Assembly (NCBI GenBank): GCA_051879015.1
Contig: JBJELF010000070.1
Span: forward strand, 1 to 15,656
DNA length: 15,656 nt
Origin: JBJELF01 sp051879015
GTDB lineage: Bacteria > Bacillota > Clostridia > Lachnospirales > Lachnospiraceae
Direction of reading: 5' to 3'
The translations under genes and the position numbers were made by a program. Below the pieces are notes generated by a model that saw nothing but the letters and a program-made list of their open reading frames with translations, did no database searches and was not told the DNA's origin. Positions 5,544 through 12,640 of the stretch are shown here, piece after piece; position 1 is the stretch's first letter, and each line of letters starts with the position of its first letter.

Positions 5544-7628
5544 ATGAAGCACGATGGAATACAATGTTATGAAAACAGAGAATTATCCTGGTTAAAATTT
5601 AATGAGCGTGTTTTGGAGGAAGCAGAAGACAATGCCAATCCACTCTGCGAACGTCTCAACTTTTTATCCATCTTTCAGAGCAATTTAGACGAGTTTTTTA
5701 TGGTGCGTGTAGGCTCCCTTCATGACCAGATGCTGTTGGCGGAGTCTCAGCGTGATTCCAAGACCAATATGACTGCTGGTGAGCAGATTGCGGCAATTTT
5801 GCCAGTGGTATCAAGATTGATTGAGAGAAAGGCAGATATTTATAAACATCTAATGAAAAAAATTAATGAATTGGGTGTTCGTCTGGTGGATTTTCGCACA
5901 TTGAGTGACGAGGACAGCGTGATTTTGGAGAAGTATTTTGATATGGAAATTCGTCCATTGATGTCCACCATCATTGTCAGCAAAAAGCAGCCATTCCCAT
6001 TTTTGAAAAATAAAGAGATTTATGCTATGGCTGTACTTGAGGAAAAGGGGGATAAGAAAAAAGATAAGATTAATTTTGCGATTGTCTCCTGTAACACGGA
6101 TTCATTTCAACGCTTGATTGAGGTGCCATCCAAGGGTGGAAGTTACCTGCTGGCAGAAGACCTGATTTTACATTTTCTGCCAAAGCTGTGTCCGGGATAT
6201 AAAATCGTGACCAAATCGTTGATTCGTATTACACGAAATGCAGATATTGATGCAGATCAGATTTATGATGAAGATTTGAATTATCGTGACCATATGGCGG
6301 AGGTAATCAAGCAGAGAAGAAAATTATGTCCGGTTCGCTTAGAGTATACCAAGGATTTGGACAGAAAGGTGATCAAGAAATTATGTGATTATTTGATGCT
6401 TGATCCGGTTCAGTCCTTCCATAATCGCACACCATTGGACTTATCTTTCGTCTATGCATTGCAGGATACGCTGAGAAATCATGCGGAATTGTTCTATGGA
6501 AAGCGTGCTCCTCAAAAATCAATTATGTTGGATGAAAAGCGTTCCATTTTGGAACAGGTGGCAGAGAAGGATGTACTGTTGTCCTATCCTTATGAAAGTA
6601 TACGTCCGTTTTTAAATTTGCTTCATGAGGCAGCCATTGATCCAGAGGTGGTTTCTATTAAGATGACGCTCTATCGTTTGGCAAAGCATAGTAAGGTAGT
6701 GGAAGCTTTGGTTGAGGCGGCAGAAAATGGAAAGCAAGTGGATGTGCTAGTGGAGCTGAAGGCTCGTTTTGATGAGGAAAATAATATCAGTTGGTCACGA
6801 TTGTTGGAGGAGGCAGGCTGCCATGTCATTTATGGACTGGATGGACTGAAGGTTCACTCTAAGTTGTGTTTGATTACTCGCAAGTGTGAGGGAAGAATTG
6901 AGTACATTACACAGATTGGTACAGGTAACTATAATGAAAAGACAGCAAGACTGTACACAGATTTGTGTCTGATGACTGCAAATCCAGATATTGGTTTGGA
7001 GGCAGTGGATGTTTTCCATGCTCTTTCTCTTGGAGAGACTGTTCAGGAGTGCAATCATCTGATGGTGGCTCCAAATTGTCTGCAGAATAAGATTTTAGAC
7101 AAAATTCAGAGAGAAATTCTGCATGCACAGGCTGGAGAGCCAGCTTATATTGGAATTAAGATAAATTCCTTGACAGATAAGAAGATTATGGATAAACTGA
7201 TAGAGGCGTCGCAGGCAGGAGTACAGATTGAGATGGTGATTCGTGGAATTAACTGCTTGCGTACCAAGATTCCGAATTTAACCGATAATATCCGTGTGAT
7301 CAGCATTGTAGGAAGATTTTTGGAGCATGCACGTATTTATATCTTTGGTACAGGTGATTCTCAGGAAATTTACATTGCTTCTGCTGATTTTATGACGAGA
7401 AATACCGAGCGCCGTGTGGAGGTAGCAGCCCCTATTTACGACGCAGAGTTGAAGAGCCGCGTTTATGAAATGTTTCAGACTATGATGCACGATAATATTA
7501 AGGCGAGAGAGCAGATGGAAGATGGTACATACAAAAAAGTATCTGCCATTCTCAAGGAGCAGGGCGACTTGCCGGCACCGTTGAATTCACAGGAATTATT
7601 TTATGCGAAAGCGTATCAGGAATGTTGA
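5544..7628 (+). CDS. ppk1: Polyphosphate kinase 1
   Basis: Ppk1 reversibly transfers the ATP gamma-phosphate to inorganic polyphosphate through a phosphohistidine. The 694-residue length is typical. The N-terminal domain opens with NRELSWLKFNERVLEEA (11-27) and continues through SIFQSNLDEFFMVRVG. The catalytic C1 domain shows LSYPYESIRPFL (346-357), KMTLYR (373-378), ELKARFDEENNI (404-415) and GLKVHSK (434-440), in which H438 is the expected autophosphorylated histidine. The C2 domain carries EHARIYIFG (594-602; H595, the second conserved histidine) and SADFMTRNTERRVEV (613-627). All key residues are present. AGAGGAG lies ten bases before the ATG. The gene stands alone with its own promoter and a Pho-like repeat upstream. 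No exopolyphosphatase (ppx) is adjacent, although the two are often paired in other bacteria. Confidence 0.97.
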   Translation: MKHDGIQCYENRELSWLKFNERVLEEAEDNANPLCERLNFLSIFQSNLDEFFMVRVGSLHDQMLLAESQRDSKTNMTAGEQIAAILPVVSRLIERKADIYKHLMKKINELGVRLVDFRTLSDEDSVILEKYFDMEIRPLMSTIIVSKKQPFPFLKNKEIYAMAVLEEKGDKKKDKINFAIVSCNTDSFQRLIEVPSKGGSYLLAEDLILHFLPKLCPGYKIVTKSLIRITRNADIDADQIYDEDLNYRDHMAEVIKQRRKLCPVRLEYTKDLDRKVIKKLCDYLMLDPVQSFHNRTPLDLSFVYALQDTLRNHAELFYGKRAPQKSIMLDEKRSILEQVAEKDVLLSYPYESIRPFLNLLHEAAIDPEVVSIKMTLYRLAKHSKVVEALVEAAENGKQVDVLVELKARFDEENNISWSRLLEEAGCHVIYGLDGLKVHSKLCLITRKCEGRIEYITQIGTGNYNEKTARLYTDLCLMTANPDIGLEAVDVFHALSLGETVQECNHLMVAPNCLQNKILDKIQREILHAQAGEPAYIGIKINSLTDKKIMDKLIEASQAGVQIEMVIRGINCLRTKIPNLTDNIRVISIVGRFLEHARIYIFGTGDSQEIYIASADFMTRNTERRVEVAAPIYDAELKSRVYEMFQTMMHDNIKAREQMEDGTYKKVSAILKEQGDLPAPLNSQELFYAKAYQEC

Positions 7629-7638
7629 CCCTGGTATC

Positions 7639-7729
7639 GTAAAATGAGTTGCCCGACAAATGGTATCTTTGCCCGATTTTGTGTTAATTCGTCCTTTCAA
7701 TACCATTTGTCGCTTAACTTGTAAAATGA
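7639..7729. mobile_element. Candidate MITE-like palindromic insertion after ppk
   Basis: Perfect 13-base inverted arms CGACAAATGGTAT (7654-7666) and ATACCATTTGTCG (7700-7712) enclose a 33-base spacer. The whole palindrome sits between two identical 9-base direct repeats, GTAAAATGA (7639-7647 and 7721-7729), as expected for a target duplication of a 73-bp element. GCCCGA also occurs twice (7651-7656, 7671-7676). There is no T-run after the right arm, so an ordinary terminator is unlikely. It could also be a REP-like or regulatory hairpin. No transposase is in the window. Confidence 0.45.
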
Positions 7730-7787
7730 TGTTGGAATCAAAAGATATTTTGACACTAATAATTATATTTATTTAAGGAGACTAAAA

Positions 7788-8222
7788 ATGATAACGCAAT
7801 TATCTGTGCTGGTGCCAAATAAGCCAGGACAATTGAAAGATGTAACTGAAATTATGGCAAAAAATAATATCAACTGCTATTACTTATCCACACAAGATTC
7901 TTTCGATTTTGGAATTTTTAATGTAATTGTGGATGCACCAGAAAAATTGTATGAGCTCTTAAAGCAGGCAGGTTGTACTGTCGTTCAAAAAGAGGTGTTG
8001 GCAGTAGCTATGGAGAATCGAGTTGGTTTTTTGAATAAAATTTTGGAAGATTTAAGTGCTGCTAATATCAATTTGGAGAATGTATATAGTTTTTGGAGCA
8101 AGAAACATTTGAATCCAGTATTGGTTTGCAGGGTGGAAGACTCAGAAGAAGTAGAGCTTTGCCTGCAGGGAAAAGGATATTATGTGTTTGAATCTTTGGA
8201 AGATTTATTAGATAAGGCATGA
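7788..8222 (+). CDS. Tandem ACT-domain protein, probable amino-acid sensor
   Basis: The 144-residue protein is made of two ACT domains and little else. Domain one (about 3-66) has LSVLVPNKPGQLKDVTEIM with the ligand-site Gly in the first turn. Domain two (about 69-140) has VLAVAMENRVGFLNKILEDL, again with the conserved Gly. ACT pairs bind amino acids at the interface and act as allosteric modules. Free-standing tandem ACT proteins of this size are common in Clostridia and archaea, often next to phenylacetate-CoA ligase-type genes. No such ligase is present here, so the ligand and partner are unknown. AAGGAG lies seven bases before the ATG. The stop codon is inside the downstream terminator stem. 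The neighbours, ppk upstream and convergent uxaB downstream, suggest it is a single-gene unit. Confidence 0.88.
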   Translation: MITQLSVLVPNKPGQLKDVTEIMAKNNINCYYLSTQDSFDFGIFNVIVDAPEKLYELLKQAGCTVVQKEVLAVAMENRVGFLNKILEDLSAANINLENVYSFWSKKHLNPVLVCRVEDSEEVELCLQGKGYYVFESLEDLLDKA

Positions 8223-8257
8223 AAAAATGGGGCGTGCGCCCCATTTTTTCATGCCTT
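8214..8257. terminator. Bidirectional terminator with a perfect 20-bp stem
   Basis: The left arm 8214-8233 and right arm 8238-8257 are perfect complements around the loop GTGC. The core is ATGGGGC/GCCCCAT with A6 and T6 outside it. The outer part (AAGGCATG/CATGCCTT) includes the ACT-protein stop codon. It serves the ACT gene on the plus strand and uxaB on the minus strand. Confidence 0.92.
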
Positions 8258-8275
8258 TAAGAGATGAGCATCAAA

Positions 8276-9769
8276 TTATAAGCACTCCTTCATGACTGCG
8301 TAGGTACCCTTTGCTTCAATTTCCTCGAGAATTTGAGCAACCTCTGCCTCAAAGCCAGGTACTGCGCTCAGGTCTTCACCCCAGAATTTTTCGTTAGAGC
8401 AAACAGCCTTAGCCAATGTCTTTGCGTCATCATCCTTGTGAGCAAGGTAAAATTCCAAAATGTCTCTGTCGTCACTGATGGTATATTCATTGTCACCGCG
8501 AACGCCAATCAAACCAGCATCTGTCAGTTTGGTTCCAGTGTGATAGAAAGCAATATAGAATGCAAAGGAAGCGGTGATACATTTTGGAAGTTCACCAGTC
8601 TTCTCCAGATACTTCTTGAAACTTGGCAGTACTCTTGCTTTCCACTTGGAGGTGGAGTTCAAGGAAATAGATAAGAGAGCATGGTCAATAAATGGATTGT
8701 TGAAACGGTCTGTCACAGAAGCGGCAAACTCTTTCAGCTCTTCTACTGGCAAATCGTCTGACAGGGATGGAATGATTTCATCATAGATTGTCTTGTTCAT
8801 GAAGTCACGAATCACTTCGTCCTGCATACAATTTCTCACGATATCCTGTCCGGCCAAATAAGCACCCAATACCATACTGGTGTGAGCACCATTCAGAATA
8901 CGAACCTTACGTTTCTTGTAAGGGGTATGGTCATTGGTCACAAGAACTGGAAGGCCAACCTTTGCAAATGGAAGTTCTTCCTTCAGACTCTCTGGTCCTT
9001 CAATAACCCAGAGACCAAATACTTCACCGGTATCTAACAGATTGTCCTGATAACCATTTTCTTCGCAAAGCTGTGCTGCAGTAGCTCTTGGATAGCCAGG
9101 TACGATACGGTCAACTAAGGTAGAGCAGAATACATTTTCATCATCCAGCCACTGTTCAAAGTCAGCGCCCAGTCCCCATTGTTCTGCATATTTCTTTACG
9201 CATTTTTTCAATTCACGACCATTGTGGTCAATCAGCTCACAGGATAAAATGACAAAACCTTTTCCAGCTTCTTTGCCAAATACCTGATAACGCTTGTACA
9301 TAAATTGAGTTAATTTTCCAGGGAAGCTGCTGCATGGAGTATCGGTCAGTTGACAGGATGGGTCGTAGGCGATACCTGCCTCTGTGGTGTTGCTGGCAAT
9401 GTAACGAAGATCTGGATTTTCAGCACAGGCCATAAATGCATCAAATTCACTGTATGGATTTAAACAGCGGCTTACGGTACTGATAATACGCTTGTCGTCT
9501 ACTTTTTGTCCGTTTTCGGAACCTCTTAAATATAAGGTATAGAGACCATCCTGATCATTAATCATGTTGCCGAGACCTCTTCCGATAGGCTGTACCAATA
9601 CAACTTTACCGTTGAAGCCTGCCTTCTCATTGAGCATATCAAAGAAGTAGTCCACGAAGGCGCGGAGGAAATTTCCTTCACCAAACTGCAAAACTTTCTC
9701 TGGAGCATTTTCCAAAAGATAGCCATCATAGTTCATTTCTTTTAAAGTAGCATAGCTTAATGTTTTCAT
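8276..9769 (-). CDS. uxaB: Tagaturonate reductase (altronate oxidoreductase)
   Basis: UxaB reduces D-tagaturonate to D-altronate with NADH in galacturonate breakdown. The 497-residue length matches the family (about 480-500). The N-terminal nucleotide-binding region has VLQFGEGNFLRAFVDYFFD (26-44). SNTTEAGI (126-133) and a DRIVPGYPR segment (220-228) are typical of the polyol/mannitol dehydrogenase superfamily. The catalytic K-x4-N-x2-H motif is KVRILNGAH (K288, N293, H296). UxaB is preferred over fructuronate reductase UxuB because of the overall resemblance and because altronate dehydratase is directly upstream. The ATG at 9769 follows AAGGA by eight bases. It is the second gene of the uxaA-uxaB unit, separated from uxaA by a 180-base spacer that contains hairpins. 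Confidence 0.95.
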   Translation of the reverse strand: MKTLSYATLKEMNYDGYLLENAPEKVLQFGEGNFLRAFVDYFFDMLNEKAGFNGKVVLVQPIGRGLGNMINDQDGLYTLYLRGSENGQKVDDKRIISTVSRCLNPYSEFDAFMACAENPDLRYIASNTTEAGIAYDPSCQLTDTPCSSFPGKLTQFMYKRYQVFGKEAGKGFVILSCELIDHNGRELKKCVKKYAEQWGLGADFEQWLDDENVFCSTLVDRIVPGYPRATAAQLCEENGYQDNLLDTGEVFGLWVIEGPESLKEELPFAKVGLPVLVTNDHTPYKKRKVRILNGAHTSMVLGAYLAGQDIVRNCMQDEVIRDFMNKTIYDEIIPSLSDDLPVEELKEFAASVTDRFNNPFIDHALLSISLNSTSKWKARVLPSFKKYLEKTGELPKCITASFAFYIAFYHTGTKLTDAGLIGVRGDNEYTISDDRDILEFYLAHKDDDAKTLAKAVCSNEKFWGEDLSAVPGFEAEVAQILEEIEAKGTYAVMKECL

Positions 9770-9802
9770 TTTGCGATTCCTTCCTATTTATATTATATCT
9801 GT

Positions 9803-9834
9803 GGATTGCTGCGTACTTTCTGTTCCCGCAATCC
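9803..9834 (-). repeat. Hairpin in the uxaA-uxaB spacer
   Basis: GGATTGC (9803-9809) and GCAATCC (9828-9834) form a perfect 7-bp stem about 35 bases before the uxaB start on the minus strand. A second, weaker pair, GTCATC/GATGAC (9890-9895, 9923-9928), lies nearer uxaA. No T-run follows on the minus strand, so mRNA processing or differential stability is more likely than termination. I see no convincing separate promoter for uxaB. Confidence 0.45.
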
Positions 9835-9949
9835 TAAAACATTTGAAATTCGCTCTATTCAGGTTGTCTTTATTTTGATGAGACCTAAAGTCATCCATTT
9901 TCATGTAAGTTATGAACAACCAGATGACGTTTTAAACCTGATATTATAA

Positions 9950-11434
9950 TTATAAGGTTACACCTTGCTTAAAGATTGCCATGTCATGGAATCCAGCCTT
10001 TTCAGCCTTTACTTGCTCGCCGGATGCTACACGGATGACATAATCAAACAGCTGTTGTCCCAGCTCATCAAGAGGTACGTCCTCAACCATACGGCCCGCG
10101 TTGAAATCAATCCAGTTGTTTTTCTTAGCATTTAAGGCAGAGTTACTGGAAATTTTAACAGTTGGTACAGGGGATGCAAATGGAGTTCCGCGACCAGTGG
10201 TGAAGAGTACGATATGTGCGCCGGATGCTGCCAATGCGGTAGAAGCAACTAAGTCATTTCCAGGAGCGCTTAACAGGTTCAGACCCTTGGTAGTAACACG
10301 TTCACCGTAGGAAAGTACACCCTTTACCTCAGAACTTCCGGATTTCTGAGTGCAACCTAAGGATTTGTCCTCCAGAGTAGAGATACCACCCTTTTTATTT
10401 CCAGGAGATGGATTTTCGTAAATGGTTTGATTGTGGCTGGTGAAATAGTTTTTAAAGTCATTGATTAGGCAAACCGTCTTATCAAACAGTGCCTCGTTGG
10501 CACAGCGATTCATTAAAATGGTCTCAGCGCCAAACATTTCTGGTACTTCAGTTAAAATTGTAGTGCCGCCCTGAGCCACCAGAAGGTCGGAAAATTTACC
10601 TACCGTTGGATTGGCTGTGATACCGGACAAACCATCTGAGCCGCCACATTTCATACCGATAATCAGTTCGCTGGCAGGAATTGGTTCTCTTTGGAAGGTG
10701 CCTGCGTAATCTGCCAGCTCTTTGATCAACTCTAAAGCGGTGGACACTTCATCCTCTGCTTCCTGACTGACTAAGAATTTTACTCGTTTTTCATCATACT
10801 CGCCGATGTATGGCTTCAGTACGTCAATGTTGCTGTTTTCACAGCCAAGACCAAGAACAAGCACACCGCCTGCGTTTGGATGCTGAATTAAGTCTGCCAA
10901 TACTTGACGAGTATTTTCCTGGTCATCACCCATCTGAGAGCAGCCATAAGGATGATTGAAGGCAATGATATCCTCTACAGAGCCGCCCACAAACTTTTGG
11001 GCTTTCTTTTCAATGGCCTTTGCTACGCTGTTTACACAGCCAACGGTTGGGATAATCCAGATTTCGTTGCGGACACCCACACTGCCGTTGCTTCTGCGAT
11101 ATCCCTGAAAACATACAGGTTCGGAAGCCTCTGGCGAAGTTACAGGAGTCTTGTCGTAATGGTAAGTCAGCAAATCGCCAAGTCCTGTTTTAATATTATG
11201 AACATGAATCCAGCTTCCCTTAGAAACTGGGCACTTAGTAACACCAATTGCGTAGCCATATTTGATAACCTGTTCGCCTTCTGCTAAATCGCATAGAGCA
11301 AATTTATGACCCTGAGGAATATCTTCAGTCAGGCGGACAATTTCACCAGCTACATTCAACTGGCTGCCAGCGGACAATGGTTTTAATGCCACCGCTACTT
11401 TGTCATTTGGATGAATCTTAATAAATTCCTGCAT
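9950..11434 (-). CDS. uxaA: Altronate dehydratase
   Basis: UxaA dehydrates D-altronate to 2-keto-3-deoxy-D-gluconate, an iron-dependent step of galacturonate catabolism. The 494-residue protein has the expected two parts. The first is an N-terminal SAF domain (about 1-90) with KGSWIHVHNIKTGL (72-85; H77, H79, N80). The second is a large catalytic region starting GYRRSNGSVGVRN (111-123), then NHPYGCSQMGDD (160-171; C165), GLGCENS (195-201; C198) and a MKCGGSDGLSGITANP segment, all conserved in altronate and galactarate dehydratases. Galactarate dehydratase GarD is a close relative, but adjacency to uxaB favours altronate. AAAGGA lies ten bases before the ATG. Transcription appears to begin in the gap-side intergenic region. 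The uronate isomerase UxaC is not in the window. Confidence 0.95.
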   Translation of the reverse strand: MQEFIKIHPNDKVAVALKPLSAGSQLNVAGEIVRLTEDIPQGHKFALCDLAEGEQVIKYGYAIGVTKCPVSKGSWIHVHNIKTGLGDLLTYHYDKTPVTSPEASEPVCFQGYRRSNGSVGVRNEIWIIPTVGCVNSVAKAIEKKAQKFVGGSVEDIIAFNHPYGCSQMGDDQENTRQVLADLIQHPNAGGVLVLGLGCENSNIDVLKPYIGEYDEKRVKFLVSQEAEDEVSTALELIKELADYAGTFQREPIPASELIIGMKCGGSDGLSGITANPTVGKFSDLLVAQGGTTILTEVPEMFGAETILMNRCANEALFDKTVCLINDFKNYFTSHNQTIYENPSPGNKKGGISTLEDKSLGCTQKSGSSEVKGVLSYGERVTTKGLNLLSAPGNDLVASTALAASGAHIVLFTTGRGTPFASPVPTVKISSNSALNAKKNNWIDFNAGRMVEDVPLDELGQQLFDYVIRVASGEQVKAEKAGFHDMAIFKQGVTL

Positions 11435-11479
11435 AATTATGGATTCCTTTCATTAATGATGCATCTGGTAGATTTTTAT

Positions 11480-11505
11480 GTCGCTGTTTTTATGCGGACA
11501 GCGGC
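11480..11505 (-). promoter_or_regulatory. Hairpin/possible operator upstream of uxaA
   Basis: CGCTGT (11482-11487) and ACAGCG (11498-11503) form a 6-bp stem extendable to 8 bp with one G-T pair, about 50 bases before the uxaA start. On the minus strand a weak promoter, TTATCT-N17-TAAAAA, overlaps it. This makes it a candidate regulator site in the uxaA upstream region, but the evidence is only positional. Confidence 0.3.
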
Positions 11506-11521
11506 AATAAGATAAACACTA

Positions 11522-11671
11522 GAAATTTATTCGGCGAAAACCCGTGACGGTAAAAATGTGAACTGCCCGTACTGGCTGAAAACTGGCATTGACAGCAAAG
11601 ATACGGTGGACATGCAGCGGACATTAATTGGGCAATGCCGTCACAGGAAACAAAGCCGAATGAAAAATTTC
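11522..11671. repeat. GC-rich imperfect palindrome of 150 bases
   Basis: Nested inverted segments occur in the correct order: GAAATTT and ATTCGGC (11522-11535) with GCCGAAT and AAATTTC (11655-11661, 11665-11671); GTGACGG (11544-11550) with CCGTCAC (11638-11644); TGCCC (11564-11568) with GGGCA (11630-11634); GCTG (11575-11578) with CAGC (11593-11596). GC content is about 51% at 11531-11660, against about 22% in the next 130 bases. A frame without an early ATG is open over it on the plus strand (11516-11680). It could be a decayed insertion element or a structured RNA. Neither is proven. Confidence 0.5.
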
Positions 11672-11966
11672 ATACATTAATATAGTAGCCTTAAAATCAA
11701 AATTCGTCAAGAATTTTGAGTAAAAAAATACAGAAAAATAATAAAATTAACCAGAAATTTGTGCAAAAGAAATAAAATATTTCACATTGTGAGACAAAAT
11801 AGTATGAAAAAGTGATGTTAAAAAATTACTTTACTCCTAGTGCGATAAGAAAATCAAAAAGTATTGTGAACCGCATTACAATAATGTATAATATTTACGA
11901 TGGACATCCTATTTTTGATTCGTGTACATGGTTTTATCATTATTACAATTATACCGTATCAATTAG
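11672..11966. other. AT-rich intergenic stretch before the gap
   Basis: No convincing gene is present. It holds a 9-bp hairpin, TCAAAATTC (11697-11705) with GAATTTTGA (11711-11719), loop GTCAA. It also holds an 11-base odd palindrome, TCACATTGTGA (11782-11792), and the promoter listed at 11864-11892. Open frames here are short, AT-driven and run into the N block. Confidence 0.6.
11864..11892 (+). promoter_or_regulatory. Promoter pointing into the assembly gap
   Basis: TTGTGA (11864-11869), 17 bases, then a perfect TATAAT (11887-11892). Transcription would start near 11899 and run into the N block. It implies that a gene or RNA begins at or inside the unsequenced gap. Confidence 0.5.
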
Positions 11967-12066
11967 NNNNNNNNNNNNNNNNNNNNNNNNNNNNNNNNNN
12001 NNNNNNNNNNNNNNNNNNNNNNNNNNNNNNNNNNNNNNNNNNNNNNNNNNNNNNNNNNNNNNNNNN
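11967..12066. other. Assembly gap (100 N)
   Basis: Exactly 100 N, the conventional placeholder for a gap of unknown size. The true distance and any genes between 11966 and 12067 are unknown, and reading frames drawn across it are meaningless. Confidence 0.99.
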
Positions 12067-12189
12067 AATATTTGTTATTTGCTCATTTATAGTTGTGAAG
12101 AATGTAAAGGGAATGCGGATATCGATTCTGATGCCAGCATTTCTGTTTACTTGTGCAAAAAATGTGTTAGTCAGACAGTAGGTGGTTAA
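12067..12189 (+). CDS. Possible C-terminal fragment of a CxxC/CxxC protein, 5' end lost in the gap
   Basis: Directly after the gap a frame runs 40 codons to a TAA at 12187-12189. It contains SCEECKG and, 18 residues further on, LCKKCVSQ. Two CxxC pairs at this spacing resemble a small zinc-ribbon or a ferredoxin/rubredoxin-like knuckle. Codon use is less AT-biased than in surrounding non-coding DNA. The start is unknown because it lies in or before the gap. I cannot assign a family, and chance is not excluded given the short length. Confidence 0.35.
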   Translation, partial: NICYLLIYSCEECKGNADIDSDASISVYLCKKCVSQTVGG

Positions 12190-12205
12190 ACAAAAATTAA
12201 TAGAA

Positions 12206-12234
12206 TTGACTTAACGTATTGTTAAAAATATAAC
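12206..12234 (+). promoter_or_regulatory. Distal adhE-side promoter
   Basis: TTGACT (12206-12211), 17 bases, then TATAAC (12229-12234), with a start expected near 12241. It lies about 420 bases before adhE and covers the Rex-type operator at 12219-12236. Its transcript could include the 28-codon frame at 12381 and adhE, because no terminator is visible between. Confidence 0.55.
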
Positions 12235-12236
12235 AA
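12219..12236. promoter_or_regulatory. Rex-type operator (distal)
   Basis: TTGTTAAAAATATAACAA matches the Rex consensus TTGTTAA-N4-TTAACAA at 13 of 14 defined positions. It lies between and over the -35 and -10 boxes of the distal promoter, where a bound repressor would block polymerase. Rex is the NADH-sensing repressor known to control adhE in Clostridia and relatives. Confidence 0.65.
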
Positions 12237-12380
12237 TATAATTCGCAAAATGTAAAGTGATTAAAAGAAAAACAGGAGTAAAAATTAAAGCGAGTAAGGA
12301 ATATTTTTTGCTTAATTTTGACTGGATAGGAACATAGGGGATTAGTAAAAGGAAATTTTTGTAATTGTAAGAGGAAAAAT

Positions 12381-12467
12381 ATGGCTTATTTGGACAGAAC
12401 ATGGCTGAAAAACAGAAGTTTCGTTATTTTTACGAGAAAAGAAATCAATAAAAAAAGTTTTCTATGA
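12381..12467 (+). CDS. Possible 28-codon small ORF upstream of adhE
   Basis: An ATG at 12381 has GAGG six bases before it and reads 28 codons to a TGA at 12465-12467. The product is basic, with several Lys/Arg and a short hydrophobic SFVIF stretch; I recognise no motif. It lies downstream of the distal promoter and upstream of the proximal one, so it could be a leader peptide. The good ribosome binding site is the only positive evidence. Confidence 0.25.
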   Translation: MAYLDRTWLKNRSFVIFTRKEINKKSFL

Positions 12468-12503
12468 GAATCTGCCAAAAATAAAAAAATATAAAAAAAG
12501 ATA

Positions 12504-12521
12504 TTGACAAAAAAATAACAA
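12504..12521. promoter_or_regulatory. Rex-like operator (proximal), overlapping the -35 box
   Basis: TTGACAAAAAAATAACAA matches the Rex consensus TTGTTAA-N4-TTAACAA at 11 of 14 defined positions. Two of the three mismatches keep the TTGACA -35 box intact. It is weaker than the distal site, and A-rich chance similarity is possible. Confidence 0.45.
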
Positions 12522-12532
12522 TCATTTATACT
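12504..12532 (+). promoter_or_regulatory. Proximal adhE promoter
   Basis: TTGACA (12504-12509), 17 bases, then TATACT (12527-12532) is a near-consensus sigma-A promoter with a start near 12540 and a leader of about 114 bases. Strong expression is expected when it is not repressed. Confidence 0.8.
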
Positions 12533-12539
12533 TAACATT

Positions 12540-12640
12540 GTCAGCAGGGGAGGGGCCTGCGGCAGTCAAAACTGGTCAATGTGATTCGCAGCCAGTATGA
12601 CTGTGAATCATTATCATATATAGTATTAATAAAATTTTTT
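12540..12640 (+). promoter_or_regulatory. Structured 5' leader of adhE
   Basis: The leader can form GCAGG/CCTGC (12544-12548, 12556-12560), CAGT/ACTG around 12563-12574, and a 9-bp stem GATTCGCAG/CTGTGAATC (12583-12591, 12601-12609). ACTGG (12571-12575) can also pair with CCAGT (12592-12596), giving a mutually exclusive fold. No T-run follows, so any control would act on translation or mRNA stability rather than by a terminator. I recognise no known riboswitch class. Confidence 0.4.

Noticed and set aside
10904..11287. 127-codon plus-strand frame inside uxaA
   Set aside because: Antisense shadow of a clearly conserved altronate dehydratase.
11812..12189. 125-codon frame running through the N block
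   Set aside because: The gap length is a placeholder, so joining the two sides in one frame has no meaning. Only the part after the gap is kept, as a low-confidence fragment.
12211..12402. 63-codon hydrophobic frame on the minus strand
   Set aside because: No ribosome binding site; it lies across the distal promoter and Rex site, and its hydrophobicity follows from the AT-rich sequence.
12540..12610. Cobalamin riboswitch upstream of adhE
   Set aside because: A TCAGCAGG...CCTGC stretch loosely recalls the B12 box, but the order of elements is wrong and the leader is too short.
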